Assembly: GCF_002846575.1 (NCBI RefSeq)
Contig: NZ_PJND01000010.1
Span: 62,001-126,000 of the forward strand
Direction of reading: 5' to 3'
DNA from: Flavobacterium lindanitolerans
Lineage (GTDB): Bacteria; Bacteroidota; Bacteroidia; Flavobacteriales; Flavobacteriaceae
DNA length: 64,000 bases
Position numbers and translations under genes: made by a program. This document shows positions 40,841-51,016 of this stretch, piece by piece (within the stretch, counting starts at the first letter, position 1; each line of letters opens with the position of its first letter). The notes under the pieces were generated by a model. The model was not told the origin of the DNA. It was given only the letters and a program-made list of their open reading frames with translations, and did no database searches.

Positions 40841-42238
40841 CTAGCGGATTATGTTGCGTATGGCTTCCCAAATGCGTGCCGAAGCATCCTGAATGGGTTG
40901 TTCGTTAATTACTTGAAACCATTCTTTTGCCGCAGCGACATTCGATTCCGGATTTAGCAAGCCAGTTTCAATACGGTCAGCTATTTCCTCAGGAGAATCG
41001 AGCCAGATTACGGCATTTTTATGCGGCATGGAACGAAAATGGACGTAGTTATAAATCTTTTTGACTGATGAGTTGCTTCCTATCGTACGATCGGTATCAT
41101 AGTTTACGAAACAGCAAGGCTTATCATAGCACACATAGTCAAAAACCATTGAAGAACCCAGATTGACAACCATTTCTGTATGGAAAATCGTGTTCTGCTG
41201 CAAGACCACATCTTCCCGGGTAGGCAGAATAGTATTCCAGCCTTCCCCAATCTTTTTCCACAATGGTGGCAGATTGACAATCAAATCTTTATTGGTTTCC
41301 AATACCGAATCGTAACGCGAAGAGAAATCGACTGGGCAACGACGGAACAGGATTCCTAAGTTATACCCTTTGGCATTTAATGCACGGACCGCTTTTGCCG
41401 TGTCTGCCAGATATTGTTGGTCATCAGGAGAAGTCGTAATATCATCTCCCGAAAAGCAAATGTATTTTTTGGCACTATCCAAGCCATTTGCTTCAAAAAA
41501 AGCCTGTTTTGACTGAATAGTCGCTTTGTTGGCATGGGATTCAAATTGCGGTGTGCCCGTTACAAAAACCTGTTCCGGATGTATGTAGTCATAATAATAA
41601 AGCAGTTCCTTTTTCATATGGTCGCTCCATACAAAATAGTAATCGGTTTCAACAACCATAGTCGCTTTTGGAAGATTGTCCCATGAAAAAATAAAAGAAG
41701 CCGTTGGGATTCCTAAATCACGGGCTGCCAGAAGTGGCGCAATGGCCAGAACCGGACGCTGATTCGTACAGAAAACCATGGCCGGTTTTTCCTTTTGCAA
41801 TGTGGCTAAAGAATCCCGATAAAAATCAGTTTTTCGTTCCTGCTGTTGAATCTTTTCCCGAACTTTTTCCAATCCTTTTCCTGATGAGTGGACCGCAATA
41901 ATTACGCGAGTGGCCATACTCTTTAGAGAGCTTTTCAGGTTTTTATATGAAAATGGAAAACGATAGGCATCGTAAACCGAATCACCACTTTTTTGGATGT
42001 TCAGGTTTAGTTCAATGTGTTTTCGGGCATTTTTATAAATATCAGTCAGCGGATGTGTTTTAGCCCTGTGAATTTTCACTTCTTCATAGCCCAATGTTTT
42101 CAAATCAAAAGATGTATTGTTCCAGAAAACCGGTTCAAATCCTTCTTTTTGTCCTAATTCATGGAAATGAGAATACGCAAAATTGCGTAGGCCAATGCCG
42201 TCCGGCAGTAATATGAAGATTTTTTTATTGTGCATCAA
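40841..42238 (-). CDS. Uncharacterised GT-B-like glycan enzyme next to neuCBA
   Basis: 465 aa. Not assigned to a named family by me. The C-terminal half is GT-B-like: YYFVWSDHMKKELLYYYD, FVTGTPQFESHA, YICFSGDDITTSP, LGILFRRCP, NLGSSMVFDYVCYDKPCCFVNY. It resembles CDP-glycerol glycerophosphotransferase-like and UDP-GlcNAc epimerase-like folds. As it directly follows neuC (14-base overlap), it is a candidate for the transferase that uses the CMP-nonulosonic acid made by this operon, but that is inference from position. Confidence 0.6.
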   Translation of the reverse strand: MMHNKKIFILLPDGIGLRNFAYSHFHELGQKEGFEPVFWNNTSFDLKTLGYEEVKIHRAKTHPLTDIYKNARKHIELNLNIQKSGDSVYDAYRFPFSYKNLKSSLKSMATRVIIAVHSSGKGLEKVREKIQQQERKTDFYRDSLATLQKEKPAMVFCTNQRPVLAIAPLLAARDLGIPTASFIFSWDNLPKATMVVETDYYFVWSDHMKKELLYYYDYIHPEQVFVTGTPQFESHANKATIQSKQAFFEANGLDSAKKYICFSGDDITTSPDDQQYLADTAKAVRALNAKGYNLGILFRRCPVDFSSRYDSVLETNKDLIVNLPPLWKKIGEGWNTILPTREDVVLQQNTIFHTEMVVNLGSSMVFDYVCYDKPCCFVNYDTDRTIGSNSSVKKIYNYVHFRSMPHKNAVIWLDSPEEIADRIETGLLNPESNVAAAKEWFQVINEQPIQDASARIWEAIRNIIR

Positions 42239-43355
42239 TATCCCTAAATTGCTTCTGATGATTCAGCTGCCAAATATCCTGATTTTTTAATGAATTGAGG
42301 AATAATCCGGCACTGTTTCCGGCACCAAAATCTTCCTTTTCTGCATTGACAGTATGACTGTCGATTGTCTTTAATGCATCATTTATAGCTTCAACACTAT
42401 AATCTGCATTGATAATTTCAGAATGTACGGCCCTGTTTTGCTGACGAGTTCCGATATTGATAATCGGAATGCCATAATACGGAGCTTCCCGGATTCCCGC
42501 ACTACTGTTGCCTATAATGAATTGCGCATTTTTCAGCAAGGTCAGGAAATATTCAAATCGAAGCGAAGGAAATATCCTGAACCTCGGATTGTCTTTTAAT
42601 TGCTGATAGGCATCCAATATTGCTTTGCTGCCCAAATCATTATTTGGATAAATAACTACATAATTATGATTGTCATTGAGCAAGGCTTGTGTGAAATTAG
42701 CGGCATATTCCATCATGTATTTTGCTTCCGTTGTTACGGGATGGAACATGGCAATAGCAAAATTGTCAAATCCAATATCGTAATATGTTTTTGCGGTTTC
42801 CAAATCAGGAAGATTTTCAGAAAACATAATATCGACATCCGGAGAACCGATGGTAAAGATGGAAGAAGACAATTCCCCCATCTGAATCAGCCTTTTGGCA
42901 GCCTGTTCGTTAGACACAAAATGGATATGGCACAGCTTGCTCACGCTATGACGAATCAGCTCATCGACAGTTCCTGAAATTTCTCCGCCTTCAATATGTG
43001 CTACCAGAATATTATTGAGCGAACCTACAATGGCTCCGGCCAAAGTCTCTACCCTATCGCCATGAACAATAATCAGGTCTGGTTGGCATTCTTTGACGTA
43101 AGCAGACAAACCTTCTATTGTTTTTGCCAGCGTCAAATCCATCGTTGTTTCGTGGGTATGATTCGAAAACGTATGGATATTTTCAAAACCACAACGTTCA
43201 ATTTCAATAAGCGTATAGCCATATTCCTGTTGCAGGTGCATTCCTGTTACAGCGATATAGGGCACAAAATCCTGGTCTTTTTCCAATATCTGGATTAACG
43301 ATTTTATCTTCCCGAAATCAGCCCGGGTTCCTGTAAGAAAAAGTATTTTTTTCAC
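42225..43355 (-). CDS. neuC: Hydrolysing UDP-N-acetylglucosamine 2-epimerase family, NeuC/LegG-type
   Basis: 376 aa, GT-B-like epimerase fold. Seen: LTGTRADFGKIKSLI (opening), LIIVHGDRVETLAGA, LVAHIEGGEISGTVDELIRHSVSKL (partly quoted), IYPNNDLGSKAI, FIIGNSSAGIREAPYYGIP. NeuC turns UDP-GlcNAc to ManNAc, while LegG/NeuC turns UDP-N,N'-diacetylbacillosamine to the 6-deoxy-diacetamido mannose used for legionaminic acid; either is possible. Operon with neuB and neuA. Confidence 0.9.
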   Translation of the reverse strand: MKKILFLTGTRADFGKIKSLIQILEKDQDFVPYIAVTGMHLQQEYGYTLIEIERCGFENIHTFSNHTHETTMDLTLAKTIEGLSAYVKECQPDLIIVHGDRVETLAGAIVGSLNNILVAHIEGGEISGTVDELIRHSVSKLCHIHFVSNEQAAKRLIQMGELSSSIFTIGSPDVDIMFSENLPDLETAKTYYDIGFDNFAIAMFHPVTTEAKYMMEYAANFTQALLNDNHNYVVIYPNNDLGSKAILDAYQQLKDNPRFRIFPSLRFEYFLTLLKNAQFIIGNSSAGIREAPYYGIPIINIGTRQQNRAVHSEIINADYSVEAINDALKTIDSHTVNAEKEDFGAGNSAGLFLNSLKNQDIWQLNHQKQFRDIDAQ

Positions 43356-43358
43356 GGC

Positions 43359-44399
43359 TTACTCAATATCATTCCAAACTAGCTGTTCATCGTTCCCGAT
43401 AGCTCTTGTTGCTTTTTTACCCAAAATATTATTAAAGTGTTCTGCGAGTATTTTTCCGGTTCCCGGACGTTTTACCCAGATATTTTCTTTGGTAAAAACT
43501 TCTCCTGCTGCAATTGGTTTGATAGAACATACTGTAGCAAAAGCAAAATCAATCGTTACCTGTTCCTCTTTTGCGGGTTCTTTGCTTCCACCTCGCATTT
43601 GCCAGATTTCATTGCTGCCTGCAATCAATTCTTTACAGGCTGTTTCATCCATACTGCAAACAATATCCGGCCCTGTACGATTCATGTGGTCTGTAAAATG
43701 CCGCTCTAAAATAGAAGCTCCCAGAGCCACAGCTCCCAGGCAGGCGTTATTATTTAGCGTATGGTCACTCAACCCGAAAACTTTATCCGGAAAAGCCTGA
43801 TGCAGTTCTGTCATCGCTCCAAAACGCACCAAATGGATGGGTGTTGGATATAGATTCGTGGTATGCAAAAGCGCAACGGGAATGTTGTACCTGTCAAAAA
43901 TAGCAACGGCTTTTCTGACACTTTCAATCGTGTTCATTCCGGTACTCAATATGACCGGCTTTCCAAAACCGGCAATATGTTCCAGCAATGGATAATTATT
44001 ACATTCTCCCGAACCTATCTTATAGGCCGGAATATCAAATTTCTTTAAGCGTTCTGCCGCAGCCCGCGAAAAAGGCGTTGAGATAAAAATCATGCCTTTG
44101 CTTTCTACATATTCTTTTAACTCCAGTTCTTCGGCTTCATTCAGCGCACAGCGTTCCATGATTTCATAAATAGAAACCGTTGCATTTCCCGGAACAACCT
44201 TTTTGGCTGCTCCGCTCATTTCGTCCTCAACAATATGCGTCTGGTGTTTTACAACTTCGGCTCCTGCTCTGTGTGCCGCATCAACCATTTCTTTGGCAAC
44301 GGCAAGCGAGCCTTCGTGATTGATTCCTATTTCGGCTATCACCAACGGCGGATAATCCAATCCTATTTTTCTTCCTGCGATTTCTATGTAGGGGTTCAT
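43359..44399 (-). CDS. neuB: Sialic/nonulosonic acid synthase NeuB/LegI
   Basis: 346 aa from [14 protein letters not shown]; an earlier in-frame ATG at 44492 would overlap neuA by 77 bases and add no domain. NeuB TIM barrel: [87 protein letters not shown], then a C-terminal antifreeze-like SAF domain (about 285-346; [20 protein letters not shown]). Condenses PEP with ManNAc or a diacetamido-deoxymannose to give Neu5Ac or legionaminic acid. Confidence 0.93.
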   Translation of the reverse strand: MNPYIEIAGRKIGLDYPPLVIAEIGINHEGSLAVAKEMVDAAHRAGAEVVKHQTHIVEDEMSGAAKKVVPGNATVSIYEIMERCALNEAEELELKEYVESKGMIFISTPFSRAAAERLKKFDIPAYKIGSGECNNYPLLEHIAGFGKPVILSTGMNTIESVRKAVAIFDRYNIPVALLHTTNLYPTPIHLVRFGAMTELHQAFPDKVFGLSDHTLNNNACLGAVALGASILERHFTDHMNRTGPDIVCSMDETACKELIAGSNEIWQMRGGSKEPAKEEQVTIDFAFATVCSIKPIAAGEVFTKENIWVKRPGTGKILAEHFNNILGKKATRAIGNDEQLVWNDIE

Positions 44400-44415
44400 T
44401 ATATCGTATTCTGTT

Positions 44416-45078
44416 TTATTTATTTTTTTGGTAGATGTATTCAGCATAATCAAAATCATCAGCCGTATCAATATCGACTTGGGCAAAGACATGTTCTACC
44501 TGTAGAGGATAGGCGTTTTCGCTGATAATTGTATCTTCTAAAATCAAATCGGATTTGCAGATATAGAGCAGTCCGTTCTCAAAGTAGAGCGGTTCTAAAT
44601 CCTGGCTTCGTTGTCCCGGTTTATAATTAAACGGTACAAATTTATTGTTATTTATTTTTCCAAGTTTATGGTGACTGCGTGTTACCGTAAAAAGGCTTTC
44701 GCATTTCTCCTTTTTATAGATTTCAATAGCCTGCTTTAGCAATTTTTCCGGACGTAACGGATTGGTAGGCTGTAACAGAATTACCGTTTCAGGTCTTGTT
44801 TTTATAGATTCAAGAACATGTTTTAAAGCTGTTACGGTAGGTTCGTGATCACCTGCCAAATGCGCCGGCCTATCAATTACCTCTGCACCATATTCCAAAG
44901 CTGTTTTTTTTATTTCAGGGTCGTCAGTACTTACAAAAATGGCATCAATACTATCCGGATTTGCTTTTGCATATAAAATGCTGTGTGCTATCAACGGAAG
45001 CCTGTCGAGCAACATCAGGTTCTTCCCGGGTAGTCTTTTTGAACCGCCTCTGGCCGGAATTATGGCTATCGTTTTCAT
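44416..45078 (-). CDS. neuA: CMP-nonulosonic acid (CMP-sialic/legionaminic) synthetase
   Basis: 220 aa. Nucleotidyltransferase fold with the CTP motif [16 protein letters not shown] near residue 5, [36 protein letters not shown] and [18 protein letters not shown] (metal-binding Asp) at the end. It activates a nonulosonic acid as CMP-sugar. 4-base overlap with the following upstream-transcribed glycosyltransferase; neuB begins 16 bases downstream. Confidence 0.93.
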   Translation of the reverse strand: MKTIAIIPARGGSKRLPGKNLMLLDRLPLIAHSILYAKANPDSIDAIFVSTDDPEIKKTALEYGAEVIDRPAHLAGDHEPTVTALKHVLESIKTRPETVILLQPTNPLRPEKLLKQAIEIYKKEKCESLFTVTRSHHKLGKINNNKFVPFNYKPGQRSQDLEPLYFENGLLYICKSDLILEDTIISENAYPLQVEHVFAQVDIDTADDFDYAEYIYQKNK

Positions 45079-46169
45079 CGTCCTAAACTTTTTTTAGCTT
45101 CTGCAATTCTTTCGTTCATGCCTTTATTCCACGCTGTTTTTGAATAGAGTTCTTCGGAAAGTGAAGGATATTCCTCCTTCTCCAACAAAAATTCGTCTAT
45201 CGCATCTACCCATTCGGCAATAAAATGGGGGTTTTCAATCAGTCTTCCTAAATTACCATACTGTAAAACTTCCGGAACACCGCCCAAAGCAGAGGCTATA
45301 CTATAGCAGCCACAATGGAGTGCTTCAATCAGGCTTAGTCCGAAGCCTTCATGCCATAAGGTTGGAAAAAGATAGGCATCTGCTGCCTGATAATATTGGG
45401 GTAATTCATCATTCGGGATTTTCCCTAAAAAAGAAACTCCGGCAAAGGTTTTATCTCGTTTTGCCCCTATTACCAACAAAGTACAGTCTGTATGTTTCTC
45501 ATAAATTCGGTTCCAAACATCTAATATCAGGTCTAATCCTTTTTTAGGTCGGTCCTGTGAACACCAGATAAAAACAGTTTTTGATGTCAGTCCTAATTTT
45601 TCACGTAACTTTTGTTTCTGTTCCGTTGAAACCTTAAAAAATTTGTTCTCGTCAATCCCATTGTGCAATACAGAAAAGCGGCAAGGCAATATGGTATAAT
45701 AGTTTTTGTGTGCTTTGTAGCTGTCATGAGTTAAAAGAACCATTTCGTCTATAAACTCATAAAAACTTCTGCTTTCGAAATTGCCATAAAAAGGAGCAAA
45801 ACCATGATAGAAAAATTGAATATAGCATTGGGTTCTTTTCCCTTTGGATTCCAAAAATTCCTGTAATGGTTTGATTATTCCGAAATTATCGACAATCTGG
45901 ATGATATACTTTTCTCCTGATACTACTATTTTCTCAAGAGCTTCGATATAACCGATGTAATTATTCTTCTGATATTTTTTCTTGAGTTTGAGCGTAAGCG
46001 TCTGACTGACGATACCGTATTCCACATTCTGGAATTGTTCGTCGGACTGTTCGCAAATGATATAATCAATCGCATGGTCGCTATTCAGGTAATTCTGATA
46101 CAGAGTAGTCCAGCTTCCTATTTTAGGATAAGGCAATGGGAGTTGTGATATCAAGATTACTTTGGCCAT
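45075..46169 (-). CDS. Glycosyltransferase family 4
   Basis: 364 aa GT-B: MAKVILISQLPLPYPKIGSW, CYIQFFYHGFAPFYGN, VFIWCSQDRPKKGLDLILDV, FPTLWHEGFGLSLIEALHCGCYSI. Part of the long operon with ATGA-type overlap to neuA. Acceptor sugar unknown. Confidence 0.9.
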   Translation of the reverse strand: MAKVILISQLPLPYPKIGSWTTLYQNYLNSDHAIDYIICEQSDEQFQNVEYGIVSQTLTLKLKKKYQKNNYIGYIEALEKIVVSGEKYIIQIVDNFGIIKPLQEFLESKGKRTQCYIQFFYHGFAPFYGNFESRSFYEFIDEMVLLTHDSYKAHKNYYTILPCRFSVLHNGIDENKFFKVSTEQKQKLREKLGLTSKTVFIWCSQDRPKKGLDLILDVWNRIYEKHTDCTLLVIGAKRDKTFAGVSFLGKIPNDELPQYYQAADAYLFPTLWHEGFGLSLIEALHCGCYSIASALGGVPEVLQYGNLGRLIENPHFIAEWVDAIDEFLLEKEEYPSLSEELYSKTAWNKGMNERIAEAKKSLGR

Positions 46170-46174
46170 ACCTA

Positions 46175-46993
46175 TTATTTAAAAGGACATACGTCCATCA
46201 ACTTATTTTGTAATTCTTTGATTTTTTCGGCTTTCGGAAGTGAATCTGTTTGGCTAAAAAGTAATTCTGTCTGGTTATTGTCCTGAGCTTTCGTCAGAAA
46301 TTCCGGCGTATAATTTTCAATTCCAACCGATTCAAAATAGTCCTGATATTTGATTCCGTCTCCAAAAACATTTTCGGAAAACTTTACCCAAACTGCCGGA
46401 ATCTGATAGGCATGGGCTACTATGACTCCGTGTAGCGATGAAGACAGTATTTTTCTGCATTTCAAAATCTGGTTGGTCACACTTTCCACATCATTGGTCA
46501 TCAAGTCTATAATCAGAACATTCTTATGGTCTTTATATAGTTCTGTAACGATTTGGAAATCGGCATAATGCGGAATTATCCCCAAATCATATTGCACCTC
46601 CCTTTCCGGATTATAAAATACCGGTAATAAAAGCGCCGGGTCTCCGTAAATTTCCGGAACATCATATCCCTGTGCTATCAGATGCTTGCGTGTTTGCGGT
46701 CCTCGAACGGCTAAAAATACGGCTTTTTTTATTTTATATTCTTTTGAGATAATGCCACTTCCCCAAACCACACATTTTCCACTCACTTGTGTCAGAATAC
46801 TTCCCGCTGTGAAATACACGGTTTTAAATCGGTCTAAAAATGAACGTTTTTTAGGATGTGTCCAAACGGCTTTCCTACCGGAAATTTTTTCGACTAAATA
46901 ATGGCCTACTGAATCTCCGTAGTTTTCCTTTTTCTTACCGGCGAGCTGGATTTCGCTCCACCAAAAAAGCCTGATATTTCCGTTTTGGGACAT
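46175..46993 (-). CDS. Polysaccharide pyruvyl transferase family protein
   Basis: 272 aa. Family hallmarks: GDSVGHYLVEKISGR at the N-terminus, FTAGSILTQV, VVWGSGI, VRGPQTRKHL, GDPALLLPVFY and the C-terminal SSSLHGVIVAHAYQIPAVWV. CsaB/WcaK-type enzymes transfer a ketal pyruvate from PEP to a sugar, adding negative charge. 8 bases after the preceding GT gene. Confidence 0.9.
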   Translation of the reverse strand: MSQNGNIRLFWWSEIQLAGKKKENYGDSVGHYLVEKISGRKAVWTHPKKRSFLDRFKTVYFTAGSILTQVSGKCVVWGSGIISKEYKIKKAVFLAVRGPQTRKHLIAQGYDVPEIYGDPALLLPVFYNPEREVQYDLGIIPHYADFQIVTELYKDHKNVLIIDLMTNDVESVTNQILKCRKILSSSLHGVIVAHAYQIPAVWVKFSENVFGDGIKYQDYFESVGIENYTPEFLTKAQDNNQTELLFSQTDSLPKAEKIKELQNKLMDVCPFK

Positions 46994-47001
46994 GAACCGG
47001 T

Positions 47002-48075
47002 TTAGGTTTTTATTTTAAAAATGATAGTTTTCAAATCTTCTTTGACCTGATAAATGTAGGGTTTTGTATGGTAAAATGAAACGATATGCAACAGGATTTG
47101 GTCATTGATTTCTTTTAGGCTGTAAAATTGCGGAACTTTTTTGCCCATTTTTTTCTTAAGCCTGTATTTGAAATTGTTTTGAACAGGGTTTTCTTTTATC
47201 TCTACTGCCAGAATCCTATTCATAGAATTCGGTAATTGCTGATAAAGAAAATAATCAATCCGCTGTTTTTCATTCGACAACAAAGTGACAGGAAATGCCT
47301 GCAATTCTTCCCATTCTGCCTTGTCCATTATATGCCCCCAATCTTTTGTATTGACCTGGACTATGTTTTCTTTTTGGTTATGGAACAGATGCTGTTGGTT
47401 TATTTCTACAATTCCGGAAAGTTGTAATTCCTTATTGAGTGTTTTGGCTTCCCTTTGGCGGTAATTTGGGTGCCATTGGTGCAGCATCAATAGCTTTTTA
47501 TCATAATAATTCACTTTGCATCCCGCATTTTTCAGTCGATTGTGAACATCCGTATCTTCGGCTCCCCAAAAATGGAAAAACTCATCAAATCCGTTTATTT
47601 TTTTAAGACAGGAAACCGGAAAGAGCGTCATTCCTGTAGCTTCTTCATTGGTTTTGAAGTTAACCTGGTAGGATTCAAAAGCCACATTCTTTTTTGTTTC
47701 GCTTTCTGAAAGAAACCCTACCTGAAAATAAGTGGCTGAGGCTTTATCTGAACATTGTTCTAAAACTGAAGTAAATTCAGGATGGAAAATCATATCGACA
47801 TCGGCAACAAAACAATAGCCTTCCTCCAGCTTTTTTATGGCATAGTTTAAGGCTTTGCATTTATTCCAGGGTTGGTTTTTGGCGTACAGATAAACATAGG
47901 AAGCAAAATCATATTTTTCAACCAAAGCTTTTGCTTCTGCTGCAATTCCATCTTCAGAACCATAATCTATAAACACTACATTGAAGTTATGTACTTTTTG
48001 TTGTGCCAACGAATCCATAGAACGCTGTATGCGCTGTATTTCTCGGTTTCGATATGGGTAGAGTAGGGTTATCAT
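47002..48075 (-). CDS. Glycosyltransferase family 2 with galactosyltransferase-like C-terminal motif
   Basis: 357 aa. MITLLYPYRNREIQRIQRSM, NVVFIDYGSEDG, YCFVADVDMIFHPEF (DxD), MTLFPVSCLKKINGFDEFFHFWGAEDTDVHNR (partly quoted; WGAEDTD is the glyco_transf_7C-type base motif). The C-terminal 110 residues are basic and helical. Same operon, 4 bases after the preceding GT. Confidence 0.88.
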   Translation of the reverse strand: MITLLYPYRNREIQRIQRSMDSLAQQKVHNFNVVFIDYGSEDGIAAEAKALVEKYDFASYVYLYAKNQPWNKCKALNYAIKKLEEGYCFVADVDMIFHPEFTSVLEQCSDKASATYFQVGFLSESETKKNVAFESYQVNFKTNEEATGMTLFPVSCLKKINGFDEFFHFWGAEDTDVHNRLKNAGCKVNYYDKKLLMLHQWHPNYRQREAKTLNKELQLSGIVEINQQHLFHNQKENIVQVNTKDWGHIMDKAEWEELQAFPVTLLSNEKQRIDYFLYQQLPNSMNRILAVEIKENPVQNNFKYRLKKKMGKKVPQFYSLKEINDQILLHIVSFYHTKPYIYQVKEDLKTIIFKIKT

Positions 48076-48079
48076 GGTG

Positions 48080-49030
48080 TTATTTTAAAAGCTTCTCGCC
48101 TTTTCCAATAATTTTCAGTGAAAAATAAGCTAAAAATATTTTAATCCAGCGTTTAAAAATTCCAAAATCAAAAAAAGACAGTTTCCGCAGCAGTTTCATC
48201 AAAGCTTTCAGGCCCTGATTGCTTGAAATTACATAGGGCAAATATTTCATCATTGCCTTAAAAAAATGCAGCTTCAGGTCTTTTGACAGCTTTCCTTTTT
48301 TTTCCAACAAGGCTATCAATCGGATAACGCTATGCAGGTGCGAGATTTTTAGCCTGGCATTTTTCCTATTATCAATATGTGATGTTATATTTTGCGGATG
48401 TTTCCTATAATAAGTAAGATACTCATCAATAACTTCAAGTTTGGGCTGTTCAATGAGCATCCGGGCATAGAAATCGCTGTCCTGTCCGGCAAGAAGCTCT
48501 TCATCAAAAAGTTGCTTTCCTTTCAGGAAATTCCCGTTCCACATAATATCCGGCAAATACCAGGAAGTCTTTAGTTTTAAAAAATCTTCGAGTGTGGTTT
48601 CAGTCAGAAATGTTCTGTTTTCGCGTCCCGTGATATTTTCTATGCTATTTTCAAACATCATTGTTTTAGAAATGATGCCATCGAGCCCGCTATTGGTATT
48701 TAGGGCAATGACTTTCTTATGGATAAATTCGGAATGCATAATATCATCGCTGTCAAACCAGTTTATGAATTCTCCTTGCGCCATTTCAAACCCATAATTA
48801 CGACAGGCATTGGCTCCTTTTAACCTATCTGAAGGTCTTTTATATAATTTAAATCTTGGGTCCTGGCTGATAAATGCCGATACAACCTCAACGGAATTGT
48901 CTGTTGAATGGTCGTCCACCAGAATACATTCCCAATCTGAAAAACTCTGTAAACGGATGCTTTCAAGGGTTTCTGCAATGAGATGTTCCCGATTGTAAAC
49001 CGGAATCAGTATGGAGACTTGCGGCTTCAC
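48080..49030 (-). CDS. Glycosyltransferase family 2
   Basis: 316 aa: VSILIPVYNREHLIAETLES, ECILVDDHSTDNSVEVV, GANACRNYGFEMAQGEFINW, FDSDDIMHSEF (DxD), ELLAGQDSDFYARML. Basic, hydrophobic C-terminus (FGIFKRWIKIFLAYFSLK) may attach it to the inner membrane. 4-base overlap with the previous gene. Confidence 0.92.
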   Translation of the reverse strand: MKPQVSILIPVYNREHLIAETLESIRLQSFSDWECILVDDHSTDNSVEVVSAFISQDPRFKLYKRPSDRLKGANACRNYGFEMAQGEFINWFDSDDIMHSEFIHKKVIALNTNSGLDGIISKTMMFENSIENITGRENRTFLTETTLEDFLKLKTSWYLPDIMWNGNFLKGKQLFDEELLAGQDSDFYARMLIEQPKLEVIDEYLTYYRKHPQNITSHIDNRKNARLKISHLHSVIRLIALLEKKGKLSKDLKLHFFKAMMKYLPYVISSNQGLKALMKLLRKLSFFDFGIFKRWIKIFLAYFSLKIIGKGEKLLK

Positions 49031-50145
49031 GAATTGGATGCTTTTAGAATCAGACCATTCAGTATATCAATATGCCTTTTCATTGAAAAGTTGGAACGTA
49101 TATTCAATCTTCCTTTTGCTCCCATTTCTTTTGCCAACTGTTTGTCTTTTAAAAGAGATTTCATGTGTTTTGCCATCGTTTCAACATCATGCTCTTCAAA
49201 CAGTAGTCCGGTTTCACCATCAATAATCACTTCGGGTATTCCGGCATGTTTGGATGCTATAACCGGTAATCCGGCCGCACTCGATTCCAGAACAGCCAAT
49301 GGAGTTCCTTCCATATCACCGTTTTTTGCCGTGATGGAATGCTGTACAAAAGCCAAAGATTCTTTCAGGTAATTTTTAATTTGTTCGGGAGTTACAGCTC
49401 CGGCAAACTTTACGGATTTTTCTATCTGATAATAGCGGCAAATGTTTTCGCAGGTTTCTAATAGAGTGCCGTCTCCGCATAATACCAAAGTGGCTTCCGG
49501 AAATTCTTTGAGCACTTCATTAAAAGCCAGCAAGGTATAATAGGGTGCTTTTTTACCGGTAAATCTGCCAACAGAGAGAAACTGTGATTTTGAAAAAGCA
49601 GGTTCCAAATCAAAAAATATGTCGCTTGGACCGTATATGTTTTTTACGATTTTTTCTTTTGGACAGCCTATTTCTAAAAGCTTTTTATGCATGACTTCTG
49701 ACACCACTATTACATAGGTGGCATAACTGAACATGGCTGCATATTGCTTTTCAAATTCTTTTAGGGTAGCATGTGCAGAAGCATCATAACCGTGAAAATG
49801 GATTATCAGGGGCAATCCGGATTCTTTTATGACATCAATAAATTGGGCTGCCGTTGTTCCGTATTCAAAAAATAATACGTCAATCCTGTTTTTTTTCCAG
49901 GAATTGAGCAGGGCTTTTTTTTGTGACTGCAGTTTTTTAGAAGAAACGGCATCTATTGCCTTTCCAATTAATTTTTTGGTACCGCCTAGCACCTCACCTT
50001 TTCCTTCTAATTTAATATTTGAAGCCGTTCCATAATAATAACTAACGTTTCCGTCAAGCAAATTTTTATGAGCCTCAATGAATGTTTCAGAATAGGCATT
50101 CTGTGAAGGCGTTACTATGGCAATATTTGGACTGCTGCTTTTCAA
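49027..50145 (-). CDS. Glycosyltransferase family 4
   Basis: 372 aa GT-B: IAIVTPSQNAYSETFIEAHK, LIIHFHGYDASAHA, IVVSEVMHKKLLEIG, FLSVGRFTGKKAPYYTLLAF, GDMEGTPLAVLESSAAGLPVIASKHAGIPEVI (partly quoted; E-x7-E region), GETGLLFEE. The EGTPLAVLE and HAGIPEVI elements match hexose-donor GT4 enzymes. Same operon. Confidence 0.92.
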   Translation of the reverse strand: MKSSSPNIAIVTPSQNAYSETFIEAHKNLLDGNVSYYYGTASNIKLEGKGEVLGGTKKLIGKAIDAVSSKKLQSQKKALLNSWKKNRIDVLFFEYGTTAAQFIDVIKESGLPLIIHFHGYDASAHATLKEFEKQYAAMFSYATYVIVVSEVMHKKLLEIGCPKEKIVKNIYGPSDIFFDLEPAFSKSQFLSVGRFTGKKAPYYTLLAFNEVLKEFPEATLVLCGDGTLLETCENICRYYQIEKSVKFAGAVTPEQIKNYLKESLAFVQHSITAKNGDMEGTPLAVLESSAAGLPVIASKHAGIPEVIIDGETGLLFEEHDVETMAKHMKSLLKDKQLAKEMGAKGRLNIRSNFSMKRHIDILNGLILKASNS

Positions 50146-50148
50146 TGG

Positions 50149-50964
50149 TTATTTAATTTTAAAAATACTCAGTACTTTTTTCTTGTATGTCTTTATAATT
50201 TCTTTGCGATGATAGGCTATAATCTCATTCAAATGGGTCTGATAAACACCAAAATGGACCTTAAAAAAACGCATAAGCCGTATCCGGTTTTTATGATAGT
50301 CTATAATTTTCTGACCTGATGTTACTCCTCTTTCATTTTTTCTGTAAACTGCCATTATTCCATCAATAAACCTTAGCTTTCCTTTTGCCGAAATAATGGA
50401 GAACAGGGCCATATCTCCACTTTTTACTTTTTCAAACCACGTTGGAAATTCTAAAAAACGCTGTCTGAAAACAAAAGAACAGGTATGGAACAGCGCCAGT
50501 TTTGAGAATGTGTCTAACTGCGTAAAATCATGTTTGTCATATTCCCGCCAGGGTTTTGGCTTAAAGTCCGGAACCATTTCGTTAATGACAAGAACATTGT
50601 GGAAACAGCCGGCATATTCTTTATTATTATCTAAAAAAGTAATCTGCTTTTGAAGCTTGTTTTCATCTGTCCAATAATCATCTCCCTCACACAATGCTAC
50701 ATATTCGCCCAAACATTGTTTTAATGCAAATATAAAATTAGGCATCATTCCCAGATTTTGCTCATGAAAAAAATATTTAATGAGCGAGCCTTTTGGATGT
50801 GATTGTATAATTTCTTTTATGACAGCGTCGGTAGTATCAGTAGAACAGTCATTGGAAATTATAAGTTCCATATCACAATCTATATTTTGCATCAAAACAC
50901 CTTCTATAGCTTCACGAATATAATTTTCGTGATTGTATGTTATCATGCAAACGCTAATTTTCAT
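50149..50964 (-). CDS. Glycosyltransferase family 2
   Basis: 271 aa GT-A: KISVCMITYNHENYIREAIE, ELIISNDCSTDTTDAVI, YVALCEGDDYWTDENKLQKQ (EGDDYW metal site typical of a large Bacteroidota GT2 group). Basic C-terminal tail (KKKVLSIFKIK). 52 bases after the methyltransferase gene, without a promoter consensus. Confidence 0.92.
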   Translation of the reverse strand: MKISVCMITYNHENYIREAIEGVLMQNIDCDMELIISNDCSTDTTDAVIKEIIQSHPKGSLIKYFFHEQNLGMMPNFIFALKQCLGEYVALCEGDDYWTDENKLQKQITFLDNNKEYAGCFHNVLVINEMVPDFKPKPWREYDKHDFTQLDTFSKLALFHTCSFVFRQRFLEFPTWFEKVKSGDMALFSIISAKGKLRFIDGIMAVYRKNERGVTSGQKIIDYHKNRIRLMRFFKVHFGVYQTHLNEIIAYHRKEIIKTYKKKVLSIFKIK

Positions 50965-51016
50965 AATGTTGAATTAGTGATTTGGTAGTTTACTGCATTT
51001 TTAAGCTGCAATCTTT

